A stretch of DNA of 64,000 bases from Roseimarinus sp035271585 (GCA_035271585.1 DATERL010000074.1:10564-74563); one strand, 5' to 3'. Shown: positions 28,755-37,222, counted from the first letter of the stretch. Notes: a model not told the origin generated them from the sequence alone. A program made the numbers and translations.

Positions 28755-28795
28755 TTGTTCAAAAAAAAACCTAAACCACTCTATGAAAAATCACG

Positions 28796-29281
28796 CTACA
28801 TTTCTGTAATTGCTTGCTCAAAATTCACAAATTCAACCATCAATTTATGATCGGCATTGGAAATAATCCCCGCTAACATTTGGGGCATTACCTTGTATTC
28901 TTTTGCCGTTTGCTTATCGATGAAGACAAACCCAAAGTGTTTTTTATCAATTTGAATTGAAAATCCATCACTGTTGATTGTTGTTATTTGCATTAATTCG
29001 TCAAGCTCTTCAACATAAATCGACCCAAACAAATCGTTACGATGTGATATACTTCCAGGCGATAACAGTTGAACGTTAACACTTTTGTCATAAAAAGCAA
29101 AGCCTAACCGACTGTTTTCGTAAGCCGTAATTAACACTTTTACTCCCTTTGTTGAAGTAAGTAAAATTTCCTTGTCGGTTATTTGCCGATAACTTGAAAA
29201 TTTACCCACCGATTTTGCCATAACAACAAACGACATCAAACTAAAAACAACAAGCAATAAAACTTTTAAATTCCCCTTCAT
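28796..29281 (-). CDS. Unknown secreted 161-residue protein
   Basis: I do not recognise this protein with confidence. It has a signal peptide (MKGNLKVLLLVVFSLMSFVVMA) and a beta-strand-rich body, and only Met and Ala where a lipobox cysteine would be. The segment ITDKEILLTSTKGVKVLITA, followed by RLGFAFYDKSV, and later KHFGFVFIDKQT faintly recalls the N-terminal beta-sandwich found ahead of GH31 catalytic domains, but no catalytic domain follows. It stands alone between the terminator at 28729-28754 and the gap at 29282-29581. Confidence 0.7.
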   Translation of the reverse strand: MKGNLKVLLLVVFSLMSFVVMAKSVGKFSSYRQITDKEILLTSTKGVKVLITAYENSRLGFAFYDKSVNVQLLSPGSISHRNDLFGSIYVEELDELMQITTINSDGFSIQIDKKHFGFVFIDKQTAKEYKVMPQMLAGIISNADHKLMVEFVNFEQAITEM

Positions 29282-29382
29282 CTATAACCCTATTTTTTAA
29301 TGTTGTAAACGAAGCAAAAATCACCCCAAGAAACACAACTACCTCAACAACTGACTCATAAAATAAAAATAAAGAAAAAAAT

Positions 29383-29399
29383 TGTTCCAAAATGGGACA
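29383..29399. promoter_or_regulatory. Palindromic operator candidate, copy 1
   Basis: TGTTCCAAAATGGGACA is a near-perfect palindrome (TGTyCC-N5-GGGACA). It sits between a TTG at 29382-29384 and the -7 box at 29407-29414, the usual place for a repressor site. A close copy lies at 59177-59193. Apart from this promoter, the gap 29282-29581 holds only a small TGTGG/CCACA hairpin at 29522-29538. Confidence 0.5.
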
Positions 29400-29406
29400 T
29401 CATTCC

Positions 29407-29414
29407 TATTTTTG
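29407..29414 (+). promoter_or_regulatory. Promoter -7 box for the saccharopine-dehydrogenase-like gene
   Basis: TATTTTTG matches TAnnTTTG, with TTG 22 bases upstream as a possible -33 element. Transcription would begin near 29421, leaving a leader of about 160 bases before the GTG start at 29582. Confidence 0.45.
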
Positions 29415-29581
29415 AAAAAGATTATTCCTTAATTTAAACTTGAAAAACAATATTTATTTGCAGATTTTTTTTGATTTTCGCTTTAAAAACAGCATATTGT
29501 CATGTTGTGAATTAAGAAAAATGTGGATATTTGCCACACTTTTTCATTATAACATTTAACTAATTAAAAAACAAAAGCTTA

Positions 29582-30775
29582 GTGGGACGAGTACTGATAA
29601 TAGGAGCCGGCGGCGTAGGAACCGTTGTAGCTCACAAAATGGCGGCTAACCCCGATGTTTTTACAGACATTATGATGGCAAGCCGTACCAAATCGAAGTG
29701 TGATGCCATTGCAGCCGCAGTGGGTGGAAACCGCATCAAAACCGCCCAAGTAGACGCCAACAATGTGCCCGAATTGGTGGAGCTCATCAAGTCGTTCAAC
29801 CCTGGATTGGTGGTTAACGTAGCCCTGCCCTATCAAGATTTGACCATTATGGATGCCTGCTTGGAGACAAAAACAGCTTATCTCGATACGGCCAATTATG
29901 AGCCCGAGAACGAAGCTAAATATGAATACGGTTGGCAATGGGCTTATCACGACCGCTTTAAAGAAGCCGGGATAACAGCCATACTGGGTTGTGGTTTCGA
30001 TCCAGGTGTTACCAGTGTTTACACAGCTTATGCAGCCAAACACCATTTCGACGAAATTCAATACCTCGACATTGTTGACTGTAATGCTGGCGATCATGGA
30101 AAAGCTTTTGCGACCAATTTCAACCCCGAAATCAACATTAGGGAAGTAACCCAAAAAGGTAAGTACTGGGAAAATGGAGAATGGAAGCTCACCGAGCCAC
30201 ACGAAATCCACAAACCACTTAATTACCCCGAAATTGGGCCAAAAGAATCGTACTTGATTTATCACGAAGAACTAGAGTCGTTGGTGAAGCATTTCCCAAC
30301 TTTAAAGCGCGCTCGTTTTTGGATGACTTTTGGACAAGAATACCTCACTCACCTGAGGGTGATCCAAAATATTGGAATGGCTGGTATTGAACCCATCCTA
30401 TACGAAGGAAAAAAAATTGTCCCAATCCAATTTTTAAAAGCGGTGTTACCCAATCCCGGTGACCTTGGCGAAAATTATACCGGATGGACTTCCATTGGAT
30501 GCCGAATACGTGGAATGAAGGACGGAAAAGAAAAGACTTACTACATTTACAATAATTGCAGCCACGAGGTAGCCTACAAAGAAACTGGCATGCAAGGTGT
30601 TAGCTACACCACCGGAGTACCGGCTACCGTTGGCGCCATGATGTACTTTAAAGGATTATGGAAAGACAAAGGCGTTTTCAATGTTGAACAATTCAACCCC
30701 GACCCTTTCCTCGAAGAGGTTTCGAAACAAGGCTTGCCTTTTGTTGAGCTGCACAATGTTGATTTAGAATTCTAA
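29582..30775 (+). CDS. Saccharopine-dehydrogenase-like oxidoreductase, probable carboxynorspermidine synthase
   Basis: A 397-residue NAD(P)-dependent oxidoreductase. It starts with GTG; the Rossmann motif comes at once (GRVLIIGAGGVGTVVAHK), so there is no room for a later start. The GCGFDPGVTSVYTAYAAK segment and overall length fit the carboxynorspermidine/carboxyspermidine dehydrogenase group, which condenses aspartate semialdehyde with a diamine for spermidine synthesis. The decarboxylase partner is not in the window. Its convergent neighbour is the lysine-aminomutase cluster, so a lysine-related role is an alternative. Confidence 0.85.
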   Translation: MGRVLIIGAGGVGTVVAHKMAANPDVFTDIMMASRTKSKCDAIAAAVGGNRIKTAQVDANNVPELVELIKSFNPGLVVNVALPYQDLTIMDACLETKTAYLDTANYEPENEAKYEYGWQWAYHDRFKEAGITAILGCGFDPGVTSVYTAYAAKHHFDEIQYLDIVDCNAGDHGKAFATNFNPEINIREVTQKGKYWENGEWKLTEPHEIHKPLNYPEIGPKESYLIYHEELESLVKHFPTLKRARFWMTFGQEYLTHLRVIQNIGMAGIEPILYEGKKIVPIQFLKAVLPNPGDLGENYTGWTSIGCRIRGMKDGKEKTYYIYNNCSHEVAYKETGMQGVSYTTGVPATVGAMMYFKGLWKDKGVFNVEQFNPDPFLEEVSKQGLPFVELHNVDLEF

Positions 30776-30801
30776 AAAAATTACAATATCAAAAAAACAG
30801 G

Positions 30802-30826
30802 AGAGGCTGCCCATAAGGTAGCCTCT
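30802..30826. terminator. Bidirectional terminator after the oxidoreductase gene
   Basis: A 10-bp stem (AGAGGCTGCC at 30802-30811 with GGTAGCCTCT at 30817-30826, one G-U pair) has a 5-base loop and a T-rich tail on the plus strand. An A-rich stretch on the left can also serve the minus strand. Confidence 0.75.
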
Positions 30827-30840
30827 TTTATATTTTACAC

Positions 30841-31059
30841 CTATTCCGGTCTTAAATCTTCGCTAGGCAGCATCGACTCATCAACAGCTAAACCGCTACT
30901 AAACTTTTCGAATACGGCACATTTTTGCCACCACCTGAAACCGTTGTTGCAATAAATATTCTTTACTAAGAATAACGGCTGTTTAAGCTTCACCTTTCCG
31001 TTATAAACATGGCATTCGCCAGCGTGTTTACACAATCGTCCCATACTTCTATCAGTCAT
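30841..31059 (-). CDS. Small four-cysteine protein next to ablB
   Basis: A 72-residue protein that I do not recognise. Four cysteines lie as a C-x5-C pair (CKHAGEC) and a second C-x9-C pair (CNNGFRWWQKC), a pattern that could bind a metal. Its ATG is 2 bases past the ablB stop, so it looks like the third cistron of a kamA-ablB operon, before the terminator at 30802-30826. No signal peptide is visible. Confidence 0.6.
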   Translation of the reverse strand: MTDRSMGRLCKHAGECHVYNGKVKLKQPLFLVKNIYCNNGFRWWQKCAVFEKFSSGLAVDESMLPSEDLRPE

Positions 31060-31061
31060 TG

Positions 31062-31886
31062 TTATACAAATTTATAAAGCACGTTCATACTTTCTATCCC
31101 ACCCGAAATATTAGTATTATTAATGAGAGTACCAGCATAACTGTACCCCGCGCCCAAAAATGTTTTATTCATGGGGATTGAATTTAAACGGGCAATGGTG
31201 TACAATGTTTTTATGCCTTTTAGTTTCATTTGTTCTTCCATAAAGGTCAGTAAAATTTTTGACAATCCTCTTCCCCTGGCACTGTTTAGAACAGCAAAAT
31301 CGGTCATTTCTGCGTTTTTATTGGCAATATCCATTTCGGATGACGAAATACTGCACAATTCACCATTTTGAAATGCGCCAAAATAACAAACATCATTTTC
31401 CATGGTATGTTCAATGTATTCTTTATTGTGAACAGGAAAAGGATAAGTTTTAAAAACTTGCTTAAAAACGTCAATCATTACCGGGGCATCGTCGGGCATA
31501 AGTAGCCGAAAAACAAACCCATTGCTCAAAACAGGTTTATTTGTAATAATGTAATCATCGAGAACCTGATTGAACAGATTCAGTGGTTCGGGATTAAAAA
31601 TTGCCCGCTCGGGGTCGATGAACTTTGACACAAAACAGCAAGTGCTGCGCCCCTTATAAAACTTTGGCACAGAAGCTTCCATCTTGAAATCATTCTGCAA
31701 AAACATGTTCAATTTTCCTTTGGGAATTTTACCAACTATTTTGGTATAGCCATTTTCGATGGCAAACTGAGATATTTTTTTTAAAAGACCAGTATTTCCC
31801 CCTTTGGGAAACTTCATAATATAAAGCCTATTACTAAAACTGCCATGATGAATAAGTGCATTTTCGAATTTTTCGATTTTATCCAT
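31062..31886 (-). CDS. ablB: Beta-lysine N-acetyltransferase
   Basis: Acetylates beta-lysine to N-epsilon-acetyl-beta-lysine, an osmolyte. The ATG at 31886 overlaps the kamA stop by 8 bases (ATGGATAA) and gives 274 residues starting MDKIEKFENALIHHG. Earlier in-frame starts reach deeper into kamA and are less likely. A GNAT fold lies in the C-terminal half, with a probable acetyl-CoA loop in LNSARGRGLSKILLTFMEEQ. The pairing with lysine 2,3-aminomutase is the main reason for the specific call. Confidence 0.88.
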   Translation of the reverse strand: MDKIEKFENALIHHGSFSNRLYIMKFPKGGNTGLLKKISQFAIENGYTKIVGKIPKGKLNMFLQNDFKMEASVPKFYKGRSTCCFVSKFIDPERAIFNPEPLNLFNQVLDDYIITNKPVLSNGFVFRLLMPDDAPVMIDVFKQVFKTYPFPVHNKEYIEHTMENDVCYFGAFQNGELCSISSSEMDIANKNAEMTDFAVLNSARGRGLSKILLTFMEEQMKLKGIKTLYTIARLNSIPMNKTFLGAGYSYAGTLINNTNISGGIESMNVLYKFV

Positions 31887-33192
31887 CACACCTTCTTCCC
31901 ATACGTTCATTTCCTCGTGGTACAAGTGAAATTGAATTGTCGGAATCGGATAAAAGCAATTCTATGCCGGTCGCTGCTACTTCTTCAGAAGGTGACAAAT
32001 TTAGCTCCAAATCGCATTTTGCACAGTTACGATCGCAAAAACGTTGTTCGTATTTATCGGGTTCTTTGTAAGTTGTGATTACCCCTTCGTAATTTCGCAA
32101 CACCACTTTATTGGTCGACCACGAGATAATATAGTTGGGCATTACTGGTATTTTACCACCACCACCGGGAGCGTCAATAACGTAAGTAGGCACTGCAAAT
32201 CCACTGGTATGGCCAATAAGGCTCTCCATGATTTCAATCCCCTTGCCAATTGGAGTTCTGAAATGCGAAAGGCCTTCGGACAAATCGCACTGGTATAAAT
32301 AGTAAGGGCGCACGCGGTTTTTAACCAATTCATGAACCAATTTTTTCATAATGCGCGGACAGTCATTCACATCGGCCAATAATACCGATTGATTTCCCAG
32401 CGGAATACCAGCATTGGCCAGTTTTGCAAGGGCTTCGCTAGCCGATGCGGTCATTTCGCGCGGATGGTTAAAATGTGTATTGATCCAAAGGGGATGATAT
32501 TTTTTCAGAATATTTATCAAATTATCGGTTACACGGTAAGGCAGCACAACGGGTATTCGCGTACCAATTCGGATTACCTGAACGTGTTCAATTTGAGAAA
32601 CTTCACTCAGCAACCAATCAAGTGTACTATCGGGCAACATAAAGGGGTCGCCCCCCGACAATAAAACATCCCTTACCTGCGTGTTATTTCTAATGTATTC
32701 AATCCCTTTTAACAACTGTGCTTTTGATGGAACGTGGTCAACGTCGCCCACCTTACGCTTACGAGTACAGTGGCGGCAATACATTGAACAAATGTTACTT
32801 ACATGAAAAAGCACCCTATCGGGATAACGATGGGTAATGCCTTCAACTGGGCTATCCTCTTCTTCGGCCAAAGGGTCGCTGCTTTCCGACTCGTCAATAA
32901 TCAGCTCGCGCGCATCGGCAAACGATTGCTTAAAAACGGGGTCGTGCTGATAATTCTTAACATCAATTAACGATAAGTAATATGGAGTAATCGACAAGGG
33001 AAAAGTGTCGAGTGTTTTTTTCAAATTGTTTTTTTCCTCGTCGGAAAATTTTATACCGGTAACCCATTCAAATTTTTCAATCGACCGTATGGCGTGTTTT
33101 AGTTGCCATTTCCAGTCTTTCCAATTTCCTTTATCCGATGTTTCTTCTATTCGATGTGCAATTGATTCTTGTTTCTTGGTATAAATACTCAT
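31879..33192 (-). CDS. kamA: Lysine 2,3-aminomutase
   Basis: Radical SAM and PLP enzyme that converts lysine to beta-lysine. The ATG at 33192 gives 437 residues; a TTG two codons earlier is less likely. The iron-sulfur motif CSMYCRHC has its cysteines at 135, 139 and 142. The PLP-lysine loop DAPGGGGKIP and a C-terminal cysteine cluster (CDRNCAKC) are present. The enzyme can serve lysine fermentation or osmolyte synthesis; overlap with ablB favours the osmolyte. A promoter box and a palindrome lie just upstream, and a MarR gene lies 212 bases away on the same strand. Confidence 0.94.
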   Translation of the reverse strand: MSIYTKKQESIAHRIEETSDKGNWKDWKWQLKHAIRSIEKFEWVTGIKFSDEEKNNLKKTLDTFPLSITPYYLSLIDVKNYQHDPVFKQSFADARELIIDESESSDPLAEEEDSPVEGITHRYPDRVLFHVSNICSMYCRHCTRKRKVGDVDHVPSKAQLLKGIEYIRNNTQVRDVLLSGGDPFMLPDSTLDWLLSEVSQIEHVQVIRIGTRIPVVLPYRVTDNLINILKKYHPLWINTHFNHPREMTASASEALAKLANAGIPLGNQSVLLADVNDCPRIMKKLVHELVKNRVRPYYLYQCDLSEGLSHFRTPIGKGIEIMESLIGHTSGFAVPTYVIDAPGGGGKIPVMPNYIISWSTNKVVLRNYEGVITTYKEPDKYEQRFCDRNCAKCDLELNLSPSEEVAATGIELLLSDSDNSISLVPRGNERMGRRCDG

Positions 33193-33202
33193 TTTCAATA
33201 TT

Positions 33203-33222
33203 TTTGTTTCTATGCGAACAAA
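33203..33222. promoter_or_regulatory. Inverted repeat over the kamA promoter, likely MarR operator
   Basis: TTTGTT (33203-33208) and AACAAA (33217-33222) form a perfect 6-bp inverted repeat with an 8-base centre. It overlaps the kamA -7 box (33219-33226) and the expected transcription start, where a repressor would block transcription. The MarR gene immediately upstream is the obvious candidate. Confidence 0.5.
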
Positions 33223-33226
33223 TATA
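33219..33226 (-). promoter_or_regulatory. Promoter -7 box for kamA-ablB
   Basis: TATATTTG on the minus strand matches TAnnTTTG. The leader to the ATG at 33192 would be about 20 bases. No convincing -33 element was fixed. Confidence 0.5.
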
Positions 33227-33404
33227 TAAAATAAACACGCTGCATTCTAATTTACATCCAAAAAACCAACAACAGAACAATCGAGCAAAAGCATATAAAC
33301 CAATCATTATCAACTGGGTTATGCGAATATAAACAAACACAAAAACATAACACAAACCATAAAACTTAATGTTTAGACAACATTAGTTTCTATCGAACCT
33401 TGTT

Positions 33405-33875
33405 TTACAGCAACTCATCGTTGGTAATTAAGGGAGAGGCATCAACATCTTCAATTTGCAAGAGATTAACCAGTTGAACCAATGATTTTTTAATGGTATC
33501 GATCTCATCTTCATTAAGTTTTTCGAGTTTGGTACTCAAGCGATCGTGTAATAAAGGAGGTATATGTTGCAGGATTTTTTGGCCGGAGACCGTTAAAGTC
33601 AGGTTTGTTACCCTTTTATCGCCAGTTTTGGGCAACCTGGCAATGAATCCTTTTTTCTCGAGCCTTTGAATAATTCCACTTACCGTGCTTGAATTGAGGT
33701 GCAAAAAATTTTTAACATCGCCCTGTGTCGATTGAAAGTTTGGAGAACTGTATAAATAGTTCAAACATAAAACCTGAGGAATACTCACACCATAATCTTT
33801 TTGTATGCGTTTCGACTCAAGGTTTATTGAGCGTACAATTTTTCGAATATTGGATAAGACGTCGGTTGAAATCAT
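33405..33875 (-). CDS. MarR-family transcriptional regulator
   Basis: A 156-residue winged-helix regulator. The MarR core is visible: a dimerising helix, the HTH (STQGDVKNFLHLNSSTVSGI, then IQRLEKKGFIAR) and the wing (TGDKRVTNLTLTVSG). It is upstream of kamA-ablB on the same strand and has its own promoter. By analogy with MarR repressors of other osmolyte operons it may control kamA-ablB; the ligand or signal is unknown. Confidence 0.9.
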   Translation of the reverse strand: MISTDVLSNIRKIVRSINLESKRIQKDYGVSIPQVLCLNYLYSSPNFQSTQGDVKNFLHLNSSTVSGIIQRLEKKGFIARLPKTGDKRVTNLTLTVSGQKILQHIPPLLHDRLSTKLEKLNEDEIDTIKKSLVQLVNLLQIEDVDASPLITNDELL

Positions 33876-33888
33876 TTCATTTTTAGTT

Positions 33889-33896
33889 CAAAGATA
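33889..33896 (-). promoter_or_regulatory. Promoter -7 box for the MarR gene
   Basis: TATCTTTG on the minus strand is a full TAnnTTTG match only 13 bases ahead of the MarR ATG, so the mRNA would have an extremely short leader. Confidence 0.5.
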
Positions 33897-33986
33897 GTTG
33901 ACACTTTTAAAATAAAAAAAGTAGATTTTAAATTGTGAACATGCAGCCTATTGTAGTAAGCATTTATTTCGTTAGTTTTACACCCA

Positions 33987-34379
33987 ATGAACCTAATCAA
34001 CAAGCATATCAAATACATTAAATTCTTCGGCTTTTTATTATTGCTGGGTTTGATGGTTGTATTAAACAACAACATCGACAAGAATAACGAACAAAGCGAG
34101 AAGAACAAACAAAGCGAATGGATTGATATTACCTACAACAACCTAGGAACTACGCCGGTCGCAATTCAAATCCCGGTTTCGACCGAAGGTTCGTTACCCA
34201 TTAAATTAATTTACAATCCACATTCAAATTTATACGCTTTAGCCAATACCTATTTCAATTTTAACCATCACACCCGTTTTGACAATCAAAAAAAACGATA
34301 CCTATCGTATTGTTTTTATCTTAAAAATAATTTTTTATCGATGTATTTAATCGGAATCCGCAACAAAGACATTCGATAA
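33987..34379 (+). CDS. Hypothetical small membrane-anchored protein
   Basis: A 130-residue frame with one N-terminal membrane helix (about residues 11-27, FFGFLLLLGLMVVL), a polar segment (NNNIDKNNEQSEKNKQSEW) and a tail rich in Asn, Tyr and Phe. I recognise no family. It is divergent from the MarR gene and ends ahead of a good terminator. Codon composition is A/T rich like the flanking DNA, so it could be a chance frame. Confidence 0.45.
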   Translation: MNLINKHIKYIKFFGFLLLLGLMVVLNNNIDKNNEQSEKNKQSEWIDITYNNLGTTPVAIQIPVSTEGSLPIKLIYNPHSNLYALANTYFNFNHHTRFDNQKKRYLSYCFYLKNNFLSMYLIGIRNKDIR

Positions 34380-34455
34380 ATACATACTCACACATTAGAA
34401 TTGGAAAAATAAAATAGTAATAACCAGTTCTTTTCATTTTTTTTTAACTGAAGGG

Positions 34456-34493
34456 ATGAGATTGTTAAAACCACTGTGGCTTAGCAATCTCAT
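34456..34493 (+). terminator. Rho-independent terminator before porQ
   Basis: ATGAGATTG (34456-34464) pairs with CAATCTCAT (34485-34493), extended inward by a few more pairs and a CCA/TGG tip, and is followed by a T6 run on the plus strand. Confidence 0.75.
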
Positions 34494-34546
34494 TTTTTAT
34501 TGTACTTTTCTCTTTTCATTTTGTTTTACAGCTAATAATAAAAATT

Positions 34547-34554
34547 TATCTTTG
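34547..34554 (+). promoter_or_regulatory. Promoter -7 box for porQ
   Basis: TATCTTTG matches TAnnTTTG; TTTG at 34520-34523 could be the -33 element with 23 bases between. The start codon at 34569 is only about 8 bases past the expected transcription start. Confidence 0.5.
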
Positions 34555-34568
34555 GCGTTAATAGGTAA

Positions 34569-35615
34569 ATGCTAAAAATGAAACACCTTATACTTATAAC
34601 TTTATTTTTCTTAATTATAAATGAGGCTGGCGCCCAATTTGGAGGTTCGTCGACTTACGATTTTTTAAACCTTACTTCCTCGGCCAGGGTCAATGCACTG
34701 GGAGGAAATCAGGTTGGCATGCTCGACGAATCGGAGCTCAGCTTCAGCTATTATAACCCGGCCACATTAAGGCCACAAATGCACAACGACATATCGGTTA
34801 ATTACATCGACTACATTTCGGACATTAGGATTGGCTATGCTGCATACTCTCGTCATTACGAAGGAATAGGCTCATTTGCCGCCGGAATACAGTATATCAA
34901 TTACGGAAAAATAATTCACGCGCTCGAAGACGGCGAAATTATAGGAACATTTACAGCAGGCGATTATGCACTTAACCTTATGTACTCGCGTGAGGTTTGG
35001 AACAATATTCATGCAGGGGTGAATCTGAAACCAATTCTATCGTCGTACGAAAGCTACAACTCATTTGGTATAGCTGCCGATTTTGGTCTAACCTACTCCG
35101 ATTCGTCGGGTAATTTCAACGCTGGTCTGGTATTCAAAAACGTAGGTACGCAAATCAGCACTTACACCAACATGTCGGGCACACGCGAGCCCCTGCCCTT
35201 CGATATACAAATCGGGTTTTCGCAAAGGCTCGAACACGCCCCCTTCAGGTTTAACGTAACCCTGCAAAACCTCACTAACTGGAAACTAAGCGACAAATCG
35301 ACCTGGGATTACGACCACCGTGCCGAAAACGAAATCATCATTGGTCAAAGCGATAATATCGTAAAACAGCTGATGCGCCATGTTGTGTTAGGGGTCGAAT
35401 TAATACCAAGCAAAAACTTCATCATTGGCGTTGGATACAACTTTCAACGTCAAAAAGAATTATCGATAATTAGCCGTGGAAGTGCAGCCGGTTTATCGGG
35501 CGGATTTACCGTTAAAGTTTCAAAGTTCAGGGTTTCGTACGCTATTTCGAGTTATCACGTGAGTAGTACTTCGCACACCTTCTCGGTTAGCACCAATTTA
35601 TCCGAATTTTTATAG
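34569..35615 (+). CDS. porQ: Type IX secretion protein PorQ
   Basis: Outer-membrane beta-barrel linked to the attachment of T9SS cargo to the cell surface. The 348 residues have a signal peptide ending at EAGAQ and the family opening FGGSSTYDFLNLTSSARVNALGG. Repeating amphipathic strands run to the end (FSVSTNLSEFL). The order porQ-cmk-ispH, which I recall from other Bacteroidales, supports the name. A second ATG three codons in is an equally possible start. Confidence 0.88.
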   Translation: MLKMKHLILITLFFLIINEAGAQFGGSSTYDFLNLTSSARVNALGGNQVGMLDESELSFSYYNPATLRPQMHNDISVNYIDYISDIRIGYAAYSRHYEGIGSFAAGIQYINYGKIIHALEDGEIIGTFTAGDYALNLMYSREVWNNIHAGVNLKPILSSYESYNSFGIAADFGLTYSDSSGNFNAGLVFKNVGTQISTYTNMSGTREPLPFDIQIGFSQRLEHAPFRFNVTLQNLTNWKLSDKSTWDYDHRAENEIIIGQSDNIVKQLMRHVVLGVELIPSKNFIIGVGYNFQRQKELSIISRGSAAGLSGGFTVKVSKFRVSYAISSYHVSSTSHTFSVSTNLSEFL

Positions 35616-35659
35616 CCATTATGGCATCGGCTCGTCCTATTTAATTAATGTCAAAGTAT

Positions 35660-35667
35660 TATCTTTG
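35660..35667 (+). promoter_or_regulatory. Promoter -7 box for cmk-ispH
   Basis: TATCTTTG matches TAnnTTTG and lies 15 bases ahead of the cmk ATG at 35683. It overlaps a TTG that would otherwise be an upstream start, which argues for the ATG. Confidence 0.5.
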
Positions 35668-35682
35668 CACACAAAAAGTACA

Positions 35683-36381
35683 ATGCAAGCCCATAAAATA
35701 ATTATAGCCGTCGATGGCCATTCTTCGTGTGGTAAAAGCACACTTTCGAAACAACTGGCCCAAAAGCTCAGGTACAATTACATAGATACGGGAGCAATGT
35801 ACCGTGCCGTTACACTTTTTGCGCTTCGCAACAAACTAATTATCAACAAAGAGGTCAATACCGAGCGCCTTATACAAAAACTCCCCGAAATAAAAATCAC
35901 TTTTACTTATAACGAAAAAGAAGAAAAGAGCGACACCATTTTAAATGGCGAAAATATCGAGAATGAAATCAGACAACTTGAAGTTTCGAACTACGTTAGC
36001 CCCGTAGCCACCATTAAAGAAGTGCGCCAAGCCATGGTAAAACTGCAAAAAGCCATGGGTATCGAAAAAGGAATTGTAATGGATGGCCGTGATATTGGCA
36101 CCGTTGTATTTCCCAAGGCCGAACTAAAAATATTCATGACCGCTTCGGACGAAGTGCGCGCCCAACGCCGCTTCGACGAATTAACCAACAAAGGACTGCA
36201 GGTTACCTTCGACGAAGTACTCAAGAATATTGTTGAGCGCGATCACATTGATTCGACCCGAACCGAAAGCCCCTTACACAAAGCCAACGATGCCATAGTG
36301 CTTGACAACAGCAATCTCACCCGCGACGAGCAGCTCGAATGGGTATTAAACAAAGTGAAGGAGGTAATGCATGCAGATTGA
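35683..36381 (+). CDS. cmk: Cytidylate kinase
   Basis: Phosphorylates CMP and dCMP. The ATG at 35683 gives 232 residues beginning MQAHKIIIAVDGHSSCGKST, with the P-loop near residues 12-19. Conserved YIDTGAMYRAVT and MDGRDIGTVVFP segments bind the nucleotide. The stop overlaps the start of ispH by 11 bases, so the two are translationally coupled. Confidence 0.96.
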   Translation: MQAHKIIIAVDGHSSCGKSTLSKQLAQKLRYNYIDTGAMYRAVTLFALRNKLIINKEVNTERLIQKLPEIKITFTYNEKEEKSDTILNGENIENEIRQLEVSNYVSPVATIKEVRQAMVKLQKAMGIEKGIVMDGRDIGTVVFPKAELKIFMTASDEVRAQRRFDELTNKGLQVTFDEVLKNIVERDHIDSTRTESPLHKANDAIVLDNSNLTRDEQLEWVLNKVKEVMHAD

Positions 36382-37222
36382 AATTGATGACAAATCGGGC
36401 TTTTGTTTTGGTGTTCAAAATGCCATTAAAAAAGTTGAAGAACTCACCAAACAAGGCGATTCTGTAAACTGCTTGGGCGAGTTGTTGCATAACCACGAGG
36501 AGATTGAACGCCTCGAAAAAATGGGCATGCGAACTGTTGATTTAATGGAACTTAGTAACACCAGCAATCAAACCATACTCATAAGAACCCACGGCGAACC
36601 ACCATCAACCTATCAGCAACTGAGAACGAACAACAACACAATTATAGACGCCACCTGCCCTGTGGTACTAAAACTTCAAAAAAGAATTAAAACCAGCAGT
36701 ATCGAAGTGGAAAAAACCAATGGTCAATTGCTGATTTTCGGTAAAAAGGGACACGCCGAAGTAGTTGGACTTAACGGTCAAACTGGCAACAAAGCAATTA
36801 TAATAAGCTCCCTCTCCGACCTCGATCAAATTGATTTTAACCGCCCCATTGAACTTTATTGCCAAACCACCATGCCATTAACCGGATATGGCGAAATTAA
36901 AGATGCTATAACTCAAAAGGCTAAAAACAAAGTAAACTTTCACGACACCATTTGCAGGCAGGTAGCTAATCGCGTGCCGCACATCGAACAATTTGCAAAA
37001 CGTTTTGATGTGGTCATTTTTGTTAGCGGCAAAAACAGTTCAAACGGAAAACTACTTTTCGAAATGTGTAAAAAGGGGAACCTCAACTCCTATTTTATTT
37101 CGTCGCCCGATGAAGTTGAGGGACAATGGTTTAAGAACATACAAAATGTGGGAATTTGCGGAGCAACCTCAACTCCAAAATGGCTAATGGAACAGGTGAA
37201 AGAACGCATCGAAACCCTATAA
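36371..37222 (+). CDS. ispH: 4-hydroxy-3-methylbut-2-enyl diphosphate reductase
   Basis: Last enzyme of the MEP isoprenoid pathway, making IPP and DMAPP. The 283 residues keep the three iron-sulfur cysteines (Cys12 in GFCFGV, Cys96 in ATCPVV, Cys195 in TICRQV) and substrate-binding histidines in LLHNHEE, RTHGE and GKKGHAE. It overlaps cmk by 11 bases. Confidence 0.96.
   Translation: MQIEIDDKSGFCFGVQNAIKKVEELTKQGDSVNCLGELLHNHEEIERLEKMGMRTVDLMELSNTSNQTILIRTHGEPPSTYQQLRTNNNTIIDATCPVVLKLQKRIKTSSIEVEKTNGQLLIFGKKGHAEVVGLNGQTGNKAIIISSLSDLDQIDFNRPIELYCQTTMPLTGYGEIKDAITQKAKNKVNFHDTICRQVANRVPHIEQFAKRFDVVIFVSGKNSSNGKLLFEMCKKGNLNSYFISSPDEVEGQWFKNIQNVGICGATSTPKWLMEQVKERIETL

Noticed and set aside
29522..29538. 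Possible sigma-54 promoter in GTGGATATTTGCC
   Set aside because: The GG and GC elements are 6 bases apart, not 10; the site is better read as a small TGTGG/CCACA hairpin.
29579..30265. Open frame of 228 codons on the minus strand inside the saccharopine-dehydrogenase-like gene
   Set aside because: Antisense shadow; the plus-strand gene has a Rossmann fold, promoter and terminator.
33872..34108. Open frame of 78 codons on the minus strand upstream of the MarR gene
   Set aside because: It covers the MarR promoter and lies antisense to the 33987-34379 frame; no family and low-complexity translation.
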